DNA from: Variovorax paradoxus
GTDB taxonomy: Bacteria > Pseudomonadota > Gammaproteobacteria > Burkholderiales > Burkholderiaceae_C
Direction of reading: 5' to 3'
Assembly (NCBI RefSeq): GCF_018614915.1
Contig: NZ_JAGGNU010000031.1
Span: forward strand, 1 to 45,612
Length of the DNA: 45,612 nt
Part shown: piece by piece, positions 29,452-37,594 of the stretch
Position numbering within the stretch: the first letter of the stretch is position 1
Layout: the number at the start of each line of letters is the position of its first letter
The notes under the pieces: model-generated
The model's database searches: none
What the model was told of the DNA's origin: nothing
What the model saw: only the letters and a program-made list of their open reading frames with translations
Program-made: the position numbers and the translations under genes

Positions 29452-29462
29452 GAAGGCTTGGC

Positions 29463-30494
29463 ATGATCCGTCACGAGGTGTTGCCTGTCGATGGAATGTC
29501 CGTCGTTGCCTGGCAGCCACGCCAGGGTGCGCAGGACGATCTGTCCTCGGTATGCGCCTGGCTCATCGAGTACCGGGAGGCCCTCGATGCCGATGTGGCC
29601 GCGCACGGAGGTGTCCTGGTTCGCGGCTTCGACGCACTTGGCGACGCCGAGGCCTTCGCGCAGGCGCTGCATGCCACCGGATCGCAGCTGATGGACTACG
29701 TCGGCGGCACGTCTCCGCGCAAGAAGGTGACCGGACGCATCCTCACGGCCACCGAAGTGCCTGGCAGCTACTCCATCCCGCTGCATCAGGAGATGTCCTA
29801 TACGGATGGTGCACCGTGCAGGATCGCTTTCTTCTGCGAGACACCTGCGTCGAGCGACGGCTGTACCACCGTCGGCGACATGCGCGCCATCACCCGCGCC
29901 ATCGACCCGTCGGTAGTGGATCGCTTCCTTTCGCACGGGGGACTTCAACTGCGCCGCAACCTGCCGCTTCCGCAACACGTCGACAAACGCCCCGGCGTGC
30001 CGAAGTCGTGGCCCGAGGTATTCAATACGCAAGATCCTGTCGAAGCACAGAGTCAGGCACGCGCGCGTGGCTGGCGTTTCGAGTGGCAGTCCGACGGTTC
30101 GATGACCTTGTGGCAGGAGATCCGGCCTGCGCTCAAGCGCCATCCTGGCACTGGCGACGAGGTGTGGTTCAACCAGGTACACATCTTCGCGCCGGCGGCG
30201 GCGATGGCCTGGGCCAAGCACGACGGCCGCCTGGACATGGCGGACCGCCTCGAGCGTGCCATGCGGGACACGCCGCATCAATTGGACTGTTTCGTGTTCG
30301 CCGACGGAAGCGACATTCCGGATGAGGACGCGCTGCACGTGTACGAGGTGCTGGATCGCTTGGCCGAACCGTTGCATTGGCAGCGCGGCGACCTGCTCAT
30401 CCTTGACAACGTGCTGACCGGGCACGGCCGCAAGAGTTTCGTGGGGGAGCGGCGGGTGCTGACAGCCCTGATCGCCGGAGTCGGAAATGCCTGA
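29463..30494 (+). CDS. Fe(II)/2-oxoglutarate-dependent oxygenase, TauD/SyrP-like
   Basis: A 343-residue non-heme iron oxygenase. The facial triad is His108 and Glu110 in PLHQEMSYTD, with the second His321 in LTGHGRKSF; the 2-oxoglutarate Arg is probably Arg331. The HxE rather than HxD triad and the HQEMSY motif match the SyrP/regulatory-dioxygenase subfamily, which often hydroxylates carrier-bound or free amino/acyl substrates. The substrate is not known. It starts 11 bases after the transporter and overlaps the next gene by 8 bases, so it belongs to the cluster operon. A hydroxylation of the acyl chain or of a head group is inferred. Confidence 0.86.
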   Translation: MIRHEVLPVDGMSVVAWQPRQGAQDDLSSVCAWLIEYREALDADVAAHGGVLVRGFDALGDAEAFAQALHATGSQLMDYVGGTSPRKKVTGRILTATEVPGSYSIPLHQEMSYTDGAPCRIAFFCETPASSDGCTTVGDMRAITRAIDPSVVDRFLSHGGLQLRRNLPLPQHVDKRPGVPKSWPEVFNTQDPVEAQSQARARGWRFEWQSDGSMTLWQEIRPALKRHPGTGDEVWFNQVHIFAPAAAMAWAKHDGRLDMADRLERAMRDTPHQLDCFVFADGSDIPDEDALHVYEVLDRLAEPLHWQRGDLLILDNVLTGHGRKSFVGERRVLTALIAGVGNA

Positions 30495-31566
30495 TGGAAG
30501 CGACCTCGAATCCTGCGCTCTCGACCGGTTGGTCGACAGCTTCCTCGAAGAGGATCATGCGTCCATAGACCCCGATCTGCCTGACGTCCTTCGCACGATG
30601 GCCGAGCGTCGCGCGGGAAGGTCCTGGCATAAGCACGGATCTTTCAAGGAGCACTTGTACGGGACATTCCGGATGCTGCACTTGTGGGGGCAGCCGCGCG
30701 AGATCCAATACTGCGGACTCCTGCACAGTGTCTATTCGAACGAGTACGTCGATCTCGCCTTGTTCGATCCAGGGGAGGGGCGTCCCTTGCTGCGTGGCCG
30801 GGTCGGTGCCGAGATCGAAGAAATGGTGTACCTCTTCTGCACCATGCCGCGCAACCAGTTCGTCGCCGAACTGGTGCAGTCCGAGAAGACGCCGCGGCAA
30901 GGCATGCTGTTGAGCGATGGGCGCGGAACCGAAGTCCGCCTCAGTCCGCAGCAGGTGGCGACGTTCCTGGTGATCACGGTCGCGGACTTCGCGGAGCAGT
31001 GGTACAGCTGGCAGGAAGACACCATGTCGGGCTATCCGGCGACAGGCCAAGTTCCTACCGCGCCCCACTGGGCCGCGTCCTTGTGGCCCGGCCCGCTCCG
31101 TCCGGGCTCCAGCGGCCTTTCGCTCGTGTCCAGGCTGGCACGACACCTTCCTGCATTCGATCTGCCCGTTCCGCCAATCTTTTCGCGTTGTACTTGCACG
31201 CTGGCGCCGGTTGACGAGGCCGCAGCCTGTGCACTGTATTGGCAGGCCGCGATGCTGAACGTGCCTCTGATTTCCTCGCGGGCCGTGCTGGCCCTGCTTA
31301 CGGAGGCCATCCGGCTCAATCCCTGGGTGGCCGAACCGCGGCTGCTGCTGTCGCAGCTTGCACTCATCGATGGACGTTTCGACGAAGCGGGCGCGAGTGC
31401 GCGCGAAGGCTATCGGCTGCTGTGCACGTGGGGAGCGCAATGGGACAAGCGCGTGTCCTGGCAGGGCTGGGTCATCTGGGCTCGCATGCTGTTGCAGAGC
31501 GCGCGCGAGCGGTCCTGGCCTGCGACCCTGCGGCAACACAACAACCTCGGTTTTATCAGGACGTGA
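30487..31566 (+). CDS. HD-like (DUF6817-type) protein with TPR-like C-terminus
   Basis: A 359-residue protein without a firm functional assignment. Residues 50-90 have HGSFKEHLYGTFRMLHLWGQ followed by CGLLHSVYSNEY. This matches a small uncharacterised family resembling HD-domain metalloproteins: His56, His80 (HS where HD would stand), Glu86 and a later Asp167. Residues about 260-340 look like tetratricopeptide-type helices (LLTEAIRLNPWVAEPRLLLS). HD-domain diiron oxygenases sometimes partner a TauD-type enzyme, as PhnZ does with PhnY, so an oxidative role is possible but unproven. It overlaps the oxygenase stop by 8 bases and precedes the desaturase by 4. Confidence 0.72.
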   Translation: MPDGSDLESCALDRLVDSFLEEDHASIDPDLPDVLRTMAERRAGRSWHKHGSFKEHLYGTFRMLHLWGQPREIQYCGLLHSVYSNEYVDLALFDPGEGRPLLRGRVGAEIEEMVYLFCTMPRNQFVAELVQSEKTPRQGMLLSDGRGTEVRLSPQQVATFLVITVADFAEQWYSWQEDTMSGYPATGQVPTAPHWAASLWPGPLRPGSSGLSLVSRLARHLPAFDLPVPPIFSRCTCTLAPVDEAAACALYWQAAMLNVPLISSRAVLALLTEAIRLNPWVAEPRLLLSQLALIDGRFDEAGASAREGYRLLCTWGAQWDKRVSWQGWVIWARMLLQSARERSWPATLRQHNNLGFIRT

Positions 31567-31570
31567 ACAA

Positions 31571-32557
31571 ATGAACTTCGAGCATGAATACCAGTCGCTG
31601 TTCACCGCGCCTGATCCTGCGGGCACCAAGCGCAAGGCCATCGACAGTCCGTACCTGCACCGCAGGCAGCGCCGGCACTTCCTGCTGTTCGATGTCGCGC
31701 CTTTTTTTGGCACGCTGACGGCATTTGCCTCCATCCCCGTAATCGGGTTCGGCTGGGCCGAGGCCGGTGTTCTTCTGGTCATGTGGCTGATCACGGGGTT
31801 CGGCATCTCGGTGGGCTATCACCGTCTGCTGGCACACCGTTCATTCAAGACCAGCGAAGCGGTCAAGGCGGCGTTCGCGGTCGCCGGATCCATGGCAGGG
31901 CAAGGCGGGGTGATCTCGTGGGTCGCGATGCACCGGCGCCACCACGAGTGTGCCGACAAGGAGGGCGACGTTCATTCGCCGCAACTGCACGGTGCCGGGT
32001 TCGCAGGCCGATTTCGTGGCTTCGTGCACGCGCATTTCACCTGGATGGCGGCGCACGCCTATCCCAACGTGGCCCACTACGCCCCCGACGTTCTGCAGTC
32101 AAAGCGGCTGGTCTGGATCAGCCGCAACTATTACCCAATCGCCTTCGCTGGTTTCATCGTGCCGGCCATGGCCTGCGCGGCGATCACGCAGTCCTTGACG
32201 GGGTTGTTGACTGGCGTGCTTTGGGGCGGGATGGTCAGGATGTTCGTGCTCGAGCAGGGTATTTGGTCGCTGAACTCGTTTTGTCATCTGTGGGGCCGCC
32301 GCGACTTCAGCACGCGCGACCACAGCAGGAACATCGGCTGGCTGGCACCTTTCATCTTCGGCGAATCCTGGCACCACAACCATCACGCCTTTCCTGGATC
32401 CGCATTCTTTGCGTTGCGTTGGTACCGGATCGATCCGGGGTACTGGCTGATTGTGTTGATGAAGCTCGCCGGACTGGCCCGGGATGTGAAGGTACCGCGT
32501 CGCGACCAGATCGACATTCGAATGACCCGCACGACCGCGCGCCACGACCGAATCTAA
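31571..32557 (+). CDS. Membrane fatty-acid desaturase (acyl-lipid/ACP delta-9 type)
   Basis: A 328-residue integral membrane desaturase with all three His boxes: HRLLAH (84-89), HRRHH (121-125) and HHNHH (268-272), and the NSFCHLWG segment with a further His. It has four hydrophobic helices in two hairpins. The family inserts a cis double bond, or an acetylenic bond in JamB-like members, using a diiron centre. Its place beside an ACP and an acyl-AMP ligase suggests an ACP-bound substrate. Start ATG 31571 follows the HD-like gene by 4 bases; the ACP follows by 25. Confidence 0.9.
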   Translation: MNFEHEYQSLFTAPDPAGTKRKAIDSPYLHRRQRRHFLLFDVAPFFGTLTAFASIPVIGFGWAEAGVLLVMWLITGFGISVGYHRLLAHRSFKTSEAVKAAFAVAGSMAGQGGVISWVAMHRRHHECADKEGDVHSPQLHGAGFAGRFRGFVHAHFTWMAAHAYPNVAHYAPDVLQSKRLVWISRNYYPIAFAGFIVPAMACAAITQSLTGLLTGVLWGGMVRMFVLEQGIWSLNSFCHLWGRRDFSTRDHSRNIGWLAPFIFGESWHHNHHAFPGSAFFALRWYRIDPGYWLIVLMKLAGLARDVKVPRRDQIDIRMTRTTARHDRI

Positions 32558-32582
32558 ACCTGTTGCAGAAGGACTCCCGAAC

Positions 32583-32843
32583 ATGAGCAAATGCATGGCC
32601 AGTACGAACGAGATCTTTGCGCGCTGCGCATCATTCATTGCCGAGCAGATTCACGTTCCGGTATCGGGCATCGGCGCTGACGTGGAGTTCGATGATTTCG
32701 GTCTGGACTCGGCGCTCGTCACCACAATGCTCATCGACCTGGAGGAATGGCTGGGTGTGGAACTGTCGCCATCCCTTGTTTTCGAGGAGCCGACGCTCAA
32801 CCGCCTCAGCCGCGCGGTGGCGCGGCAGCTCGGAGGAGCCTAG
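32583..32843 (+). CDS. Acyl carrier protein
   Basis: An 86-residue four-helix carrier protein. The phosphopantetheine site is Ser43 in FGLDSALVTTMLIDLEEWLG, the standard LDS motif. The sequence is unlike the housekeeping FabD-linked ACP and looks like a stand-alone carrier of secondary metabolism. It needs a phosphopantetheinyl transferase, which is not in the window. It lies 25 bases behind the desaturase and 2 bases before the methyltransferase. Likely function: holds the acyl chain activated by the acyl-AMP ligase. Confidence 0.93.
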   Translation: MSKCMASTNEIFARCASFIAEQIHVPVSGIGADVEFDDFGLDSALVTTMLIDLEEWLGVELSPSLVFEEPTLNRLSRAVARQLGGA

Positions 32844-32845
32844 GC

Positions 32846-33742
32846 ATGGATGCCGCAACAGCGGTCGCCGAATACGGCGGCTCCGCGCAGGCCGTCCAGT
32901 ATCACTATGACGTCGGGCGCGCGTTCTATCAGCTGTGGCTCGATGAGAGCCTGACCTATTCATGCGCCCTATGGACGCATGGCGAAGACGACACCTTGCA
33001 ACTCGCGCAACAGCGAAAGATTGCGCTCCACATCGAGGCGGCCCGGGCGGCGTCTGCCGACAGCGTTCTCGACATCGGCTGCGGGTGGGGCGGTCTGCTG
33101 CGGCAACTGAGCGCCTGCGGAACTGGCAAGCGGATCGTCGGCCTCACGTTGAGCGTCGATCAGGCGGCCTATGTGCGGTCGATGAAGCTGCCCGGTGCGG
33201 AGATCAGGCTGGAGAGCTGGACGCACCACACGCCGAGCGCACCGTACGACGCCATCATTTCAGTTGGCGCTCTGGAGCATTTCGCCAAGCCGGACGACAC
33301 GATAGAGAAGAAGGTCGCCATGTACCGCGATTTTTTCCGTCGCTGCAGTGACTGGTTGGCACCGGAGGGCCGCATGTCGCTGCAGACCATTGCCTACGGG
33401 ACGATGAAGCGCGAAGAAGCGAGCGAGTTCATCAACACCGAGATATTCCCCAGCGCCGACTTGCCTACCCTGGGGGAGATTGTTCAGGCGGCGGAAGGGG
33501 TGTTCGAGATCACGACGGTGTGGAATGACCGTCTCCACTATGCCCGGACGTTTGCCGCGTGGGCCGAAAACCTTAGACGCAGACACGACGAAGCCGTGGC
33601 CGTGGTCGGCGAGGAGCTAACCCGACGCTACGAGCGCTACCTCACGCAGTCCTCAGTCGGTTTCATGATGGGCAAGATCGGCCTGCTGCGGCTTGCGCTG
33701 CGGCTGGTCTCACGCAAGTGGTCGACGCTTGCCAAGCCATGA
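32846..33742 (+). CDS. SAM-dependent methyltransferase, cyclopropane-fatty-acid-synthase-like
   Basis: A 298-residue enzyme of the CFA synthase/mycolic acid cyclopropanase group. It opens HYDVGRAFYQLWLDESLTYSC with Cys40 of the active site, then the SAM loop VLDIGCGWGG (74-83) and SVGALEHF (Glu144) that in CFA synthases holds bicarbonate. The usual His of LHTI is Gln180 (SLQTI), as in some other clades. It lacks the N-terminal domain of E. coli Cfa. It could add a methyl or methylene to a double bond made by the desaturase. It overlaps the P450-thioesterase gene by 4 bases (ATGA). Confidence 0.88.
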   Translation: MDAATAVAEYGGSAQAVQYHYDVGRAFYQLWLDESLTYSCALWTHGEDDTLQLAQQRKIALHIEAARAASADSVLDIGCGWGGLLRQLSACGTGKRIVGLTLSVDQAAYVRSMKLPGAEIRLESWTHHTPSAPYDAIISVGALEHFAKPDDTIEKKVAMYRDFFRRCSDWLAPEGRMSLQTIAYGTMKREEASEFINTEIFPSADLPTLGEIVQAAEGVFEITTVWNDRLHYARTFAAWAENLRRRHDEAVAVVGEELTRRYERYLTQSSVGFMMGKIGLLRLALRLVSRKWSTLAKP

Positions 33743-35703
33743 CTGTCGCCCCCCGATTCAATCCCTTCACGCCGGAGTTTCGGCGCAACCCATATCCTGC
33801 ATACGATCTGGTTCGCCGTGCGGGGTGCCTCCGTACATTGGGCACGCTCGTGCTCGCGCGGTACGGCGATGTGGTTGCGGCGCTGAAGACTCGGGCATTC
33901 GGGGTCGACCTGATCCCGCAAGCGATCGAGCGTCATGCCGCGAAGCTCGGCATTGCAGATACCGCTCTTGCGCAGCGCTTCATCCGCAACTCCCTCGTGT
34001 TCACCGACAACCCTGCGCACGTGCGGCTGCGCCGGCTGTTGAACCAGGTCTTCACACAGGAGGCACTCATCGGCCTCAAACCCATGATCGAAGCTGCCGT
34101 GCGAGGTCGACTCGACCGGCTTCCTGCGGGAAACTTCGACCTGATCCATGGCTTGGCGGCACCCTTGCCGATCGAACTGCTGTGCCGATGGATGTCGATT
34201 CCTGACGAGGACGCGCCGGCCATTGCCCGGCACGTCCATTTGGTGCGCTTGCTGCTGGATCCCGGCCTGAGCTCTCGGGTTTCATTGAAGGCCGCGTTCG
34301 ATTCACTATCCCATCTCACCGGCTACTTCCTCCACCATGTTGAGCGCGTGCGCGCCGGAGGCAGTGACCGTTCGCTGGTCGCCGGGTTGTCCTCGGCGCG
34401 GTACGAAGGCGAGGGCCTCAGCGAGGAGGAGATTGCGTTTGCCTGCACCATGTGTTTTGTCGCCGGGGGCGAGACCACGCAAGGGCTGATCGGCAATGTC
34501 GTCCATCTCCTCGTGGATAACCCGGAGCAATGGCGGCTGTTACGCGATGACGCGAGCCGCTGGACTTCTTCTGCGGTCGAGGAAGCGATCCGTCACGAGA
34601 CCCCGCTTCAGCTGACCAAGCGGCTGGCCGTCGAGGCTGTCGATATCGGAGGAGAGCATGTGCGACCGGGCGAGCAAGTCCTGCTGTGCCTGGGGGGAGC
34701 GAACCGCGATCCGGAGGCGTTCAGCGCTCCCGATGCCTTCGACATCACGCGCAAGGGGCCGCCGAACGTGGGCTTTGGGCACGGGATGCATGCCTGCCTC
34801 GGCGGTGCGCTCGCCCGTCTTCAGGCCCAGGTGGCGGTAACGGCGATCGTCGAGCGCTATCCACATCTTCAGCGCGCGGCCGATGCCGTCTGGCAGGCGG
34901 ACAGCCTGATCCTGCGTGCCTTGGCAAGCCTGCCGCTGCGGCGTTCGTCAGAACTTCGCCATGTTCGAAGCGATGCGAAAGGTGTGGAGAAGGCGGCTCA
35001 CCTGTTCTGCTTCCCCCACGCGGGAGGCAGTGCGTCCAGCTTCGCCGCCTGGCGGAAGTGTTTGCCACCGGCCGTCGGACTCCATCGCGGAGAATTGCCG
35101 AAGCGCTCGCGCGAGGCGTCGCATCGTCTCGGCGGCCGTGTCCAGGACTTGATTCCCGGCTTGGCCGAGGGCGTGGAATGCGCATTGGCTGCCGCAGTCG
35201 GAGCGCCCACGTACGTCCTGTATGGACACAGTCTCGGCGCGCTGGTCGCCTACGAACTGGCCCATCACCTGAAGCAGCGCGGTGTCGGCGAGCCGGCTGC
35301 GCTCTTCGTTTCGGGCCGGCGTGCGCCCGCATGCGCCTTGCGTTATGCACCTCTGTGCGACTTGCCTCGTGAGATGCTCATTGCAGAGCTCAAGCGGTTC
35401 AAGGGCATGCCGGATCCCATACTCGCCCATCCACATTGGTTCGATGCGATGCAGGAGGACCTTCGAGAGGAACTCGCACTCTCCGACTTCTACGCCTACA
35501 CGCCGCGCCCGCCGCTCACGTGCCCCCTCTACGCGTTCAAGGGTGCGGACGATCCCATCCTTGATGATGACGAGCTTGCCGCGTGGCGATCCGAGACGGA
35601 CGGCACGTTCACGATGGACGTCGTGAGCGGTGCCCATTTCTTCGATGCCCAGGGCCTGGCCCACGTGCAGCACGCCATCGTGCGCGCGTTGCGGCTAGGA
35701 TGA
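33739..35703 (+). CDS. Cytochrome P450 fused to a type II thioesterase
   Basis: A 654-residue two-enzyme fusion. Residues 1-400 are a P450: oxygen-binding I-helix VAGGETT (241-247), ExxR as EAIR (282-285), and heme ligand Cys353 in FGHGMHACLG. Residues about 420-654 are a GrsT/RifR-like alpha/beta thioesterase: FCFPHAGGSASSF, GHSLGA with Ser498, Asp604/605 in GADDPI, and His633 in GAHFF. One uninterrupted frame joins them with a short linker. Start ATG 33739 overlaps the methyltransferase stop. The P450 probably oxidises an ACP-bound acyl chain that the thioesterase then releases or edits. No redox partner is encoded nearby. Confidence 0.92.
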   Translation: MTVAPRFNPFTPEFRRNPYPAYDLVRRAGCLRTLGTLVLARYGDVVAALKTRAFGVDLIPQAIERHAAKLGIADTALAQRFIRNSLVFTDNPAHVRLRRLLNQVFTQEALIGLKPMIEAAVRGRLDRLPAGNFDLIHGLAAPLPIELLCRWMSIPDEDAPAIARHVHLVRLLLDPGLSSRVSLKAAFDSLSHLTGYFLHHVERVRAGGSDRSLVAGLSSARYEGEGLSEEEIAFACTMCFVAGGETTQGLIGNVVHLLVDNPEQWRLLRDDASRWTSSAVEEAIRHETPLQLTKRLAVEAVDIGGEHVRPGEQVLLCLGGANRDPEAFSAPDAFDITRKGPPNVGFGHGMHACLGGALARLQAQVAVTAIVERYPHLQRAADAVWQADSLILRALASLPLRRSSELRHVRSDAKGVEKAAHLFCFPHAGGSASSFAAWRKCLPPAVGLHRGELPKRSREASHRLGGRVQDLIPGLAEGVECALAAAVGAPTYVLYGHSLGALVAYELAHHLKQRGVGEPAALFVSGRRAPACALRYAPLCDLPREMLIAELKRFKGMPDPILAHPHWFDAMQEDLREELALSDFYAYTPRPPLTCPLYAFKGADDPILDDDELAAWRSETDGTFTMDVVSGAHFFDAQGLAHVQHAIVRALRLG

Positions 35704-35705
35704 AA

Positions 35706-35791
35706 CACCCCCGAAGCGCCTGCGGCGCCTCCCCCTCAAGGGGCGATACCGGCGGCCCGGCAGAGCCGCTTCCGAGGTATCCCTGGTATCG
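35706..35791 (+). repeat. Dispersed hairpin repeat, copy C (between P450-TE and acyl-AMP ligase)
   Basis: Third, more diverged copy, in the opposite strand orientation to A and B. It keeps the module order: CCCC-TCAA-GGGG hairpin, GCGGCCCGGCAGAGCCG (matching GCGGCCCGGCAAAGCCG in the others), then TTCCG-AGG. An extra GCGCC-TGC-GGCGC hairpin is present. It begins 2 bases behind the P450-TE stop, so it has the same orientation relative to the upstream gene as A and B. Confidence 0.65.
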
Positions 35792-35844
35792 GGTCGCGCC
35801 GGTTTCATGCGTCGGGTCACGCGATGGCGTGATGGGTCACTGAG

Positions 35845-37572
35845 ATGGTCATGACCCTGGCGCGCCGGTTGCACCAGAGGGCGGACCGCGATCCCGGAGG
35901 TCGCAGCTTCGTCTACCTCGGGGAAGGCAACCGGGAGGATGAAGTGCTGTCCAACTCGCAGTTGGACCAGCTTGCGCGCGTCGTGGCAGCGCAACTGCTG
36001 GAGCTTGCGCCTCGCGGTGCACGCGTGCTGCTTGTGTTTCCATCCGGCCTCTCGTTTGTCGTGGCCTTCTTCGCCTGCCAGTACGCGGGGCAGATTCCCG
36101 TGCCTGTCGTGCCGCCTTCCGGAAGACGGGTGCGGGAAGCCGTTGCCTCGGTGTGCGGCGGATGCAAACCTGCCGTCGCATTGACCTCTTCCCAGTTCGA
36201 AAGCCAGTGCCGTGTCTTTTTCTCGTCCGGCGAAGCGCCGTTGCCGGCGCCTCAACTCTTGACACTGGACCTCGCGCCATGGCAACAGCGCGGCGCACCC
36301 TCGGCCAGGGGGCTGCCTGCGATACGGGAGTCGTCGCCGGACGACGTCGCGTTCATTCAGTACACCTCGGGATCGACCTCGGCACCGAAGGGCGTGGTGG
36401 TCACGCACCGCAACCTGCAGGCGAATCTCGCCATGATCGCCGCGGCGTTTCGCAGCGACGCGGGATCCGCTCATGTCGGCTGGGCTCCGCTGTACCACGA
36501 CATGGGCCTTATCGCCAATGTGCTGCACCCGTTTGACGTGGGCGCCTTGTGCGTGCTCATGTCGCCCAGGCGATTTTCCCAAGAGCCGTGGCTCTGGTTG
36601 CGTGCTATCAGCGACTACCGGGCGCGCGTCAGCGGAGGGCCCAATTTCGCCTACGATCTTTGCGTGCAGCGTGGACGGCGTGCACTCTCGGAGCCCCTGG
36701 ACCTGAGCTCATGGAAGGTGGCCTTCAACAGCGCCGAGCCCGTGCATGCGCAGACGCTTTCCGCATTCGCCGAAAGTTTCCGGTCCGCAGGATTCGACCG
36801 CAGAAGCCTCTATCCATGCTATGGCCTCGCGGACGCTACGCTCCTGGTGACCGGCGGGCAGGTGGAGGAACCGCCGGTCATCAGGTGCTTCAGCAAGGCG
36901 GGCCTGGAGATCGGCCATGCAAGCTTGCCTCGAAGTGACGCGGACCGCAGGGAGCTGGTGGGTGCAGGCAGCGCACTTGCGGGCGAGACCGTCGTCATTG
37001 TCGACACGGCCGGCAAGCGCCTGGCCGAAGGCCACATTGGGGAAGTCTGGGTTGCCGGGCCCCACGTGCCATCTCGCTATTGGGGCGCATCCGCCGCGGT
37101 CTGCGAAGCAGCTTTTGGTGGGCAACTGGCCGATTTCCCGGGGGCGCGCTTCCTTCGTACGGGCGATCTCGGCTTCCTCGACGACGGCGAGCTTTTCATC
37201 ACCGGGCGGCTGAAAGACATGTTCATCGTGCGTGGCCGCAACATCTACCCACAGGACGTCGAAGCCATTGCGCAGCACGCGGCGCCTGGTCTGCGCTTGA
37301 ACGCGAACGCCGCATTTGCGGTGCAGCATGATGGCGGCGAGGTGGTCACTCTCATTCAAGAGGTGGAGCGCGTCGCGCGCCGCGAAGACAATTCCGGTGT
37401 GGTGCAGGCCATTCGCCGCGCCGTCTTCATCGAGTTGGACATCACTCTCGGCAACATCGTTTTGCTCGCGCCGGGCCAGGTCCCAAAGACTTCAAGCGGC
37501 AAGGTACGCAGGCAAGAGGCCGCCAAAAGGTACCTGGCCGGCGAGTTCCCCGCGCGGGGTGGCGTGGACTGA
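35845..37572 (+). CDS. Fatty acyl-AMP ligase (FAAL)
   Basis: A 575-residue adenylate-forming enzyme. The P-loop is YTSGSTSAPKG (173-183). WAPLYHDMGLI (213-223), GGPNFAYDLC and PCYGLADATLLV match fatty acyl-AMP ligases rather than acyl-CoA ligases. The A8 region is TGDLGFLDDGELFITGR, and the C-terminal Lys lies in KTSSGKVRRQ. FAALs activate fatty acids as acyl-AMP and pass them to an ACP. Start ATG 35845; an alternative is ATG 35851. It lies 141 bases behind the P450-TE gene, separated by a repeat, and is probably still part of the cluster. The stop is 22 bases from a convergent gene. Confidence 0.93.
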   Translation: MVMTLARRLHQRADRDPGGRSFVYLGEGNREDEVLSNSQLDQLARVVAAQLLELAPRGARVLLVFPSGLSFVVAFFACQYAGQIPVPVVPPSGRRVREAVASVCGGCKPAVALTSSQFESQCRVFFSSGEAPLPAPQLLTLDLAPWQQRGAPSARGLPAIRESSPDDVAFIQYTSGSTSAPKGVVVTHRNLQANLAMIAAAFRSDAGSAHVGWAPLYHDMGLIANVLHPFDVGALCVLMSPRRFSQEPWLWLRAISDYRARVSGGPNFAYDLCVQRGRRALSEPLDLSSWKVAFNSAEPVHAQTLSAFAESFRSAGFDRRSLYPCYGLADATLLVTGGQVEEPPVIRCFSKAGLEIGHASLPRSDADRRELVGAGSALAGETVVIVDTAGKRLAEGHIGEVWVAGPHVPSRYWGASAAVCEAAFGGQLADFPGARFLRTGDLGFLDDGELFITGRLKDMFIVRGRNIYPQDVEAIAQHAAPGLRLNANAAFAVQHDGGEVVTLIQEVERVARREDNSGVVQAIRRAVFIELDITLGNIVLLAPGQVPKTSSGKVRRQEAAKRYLAGEFPARGGVD

Positions 37573-37594
37573 CTGACGGAACGCCGCGCAGGCT

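Noticed and set aside
28516..37572. Polyyne or isonitrile-lipopeptide cluster
   Set aside because: Polyyne clusters carry several desaturases, and isonitrile lipopeptide clusters carry an NRPS and a ScoE-type oxygenase; only part of either set is present.
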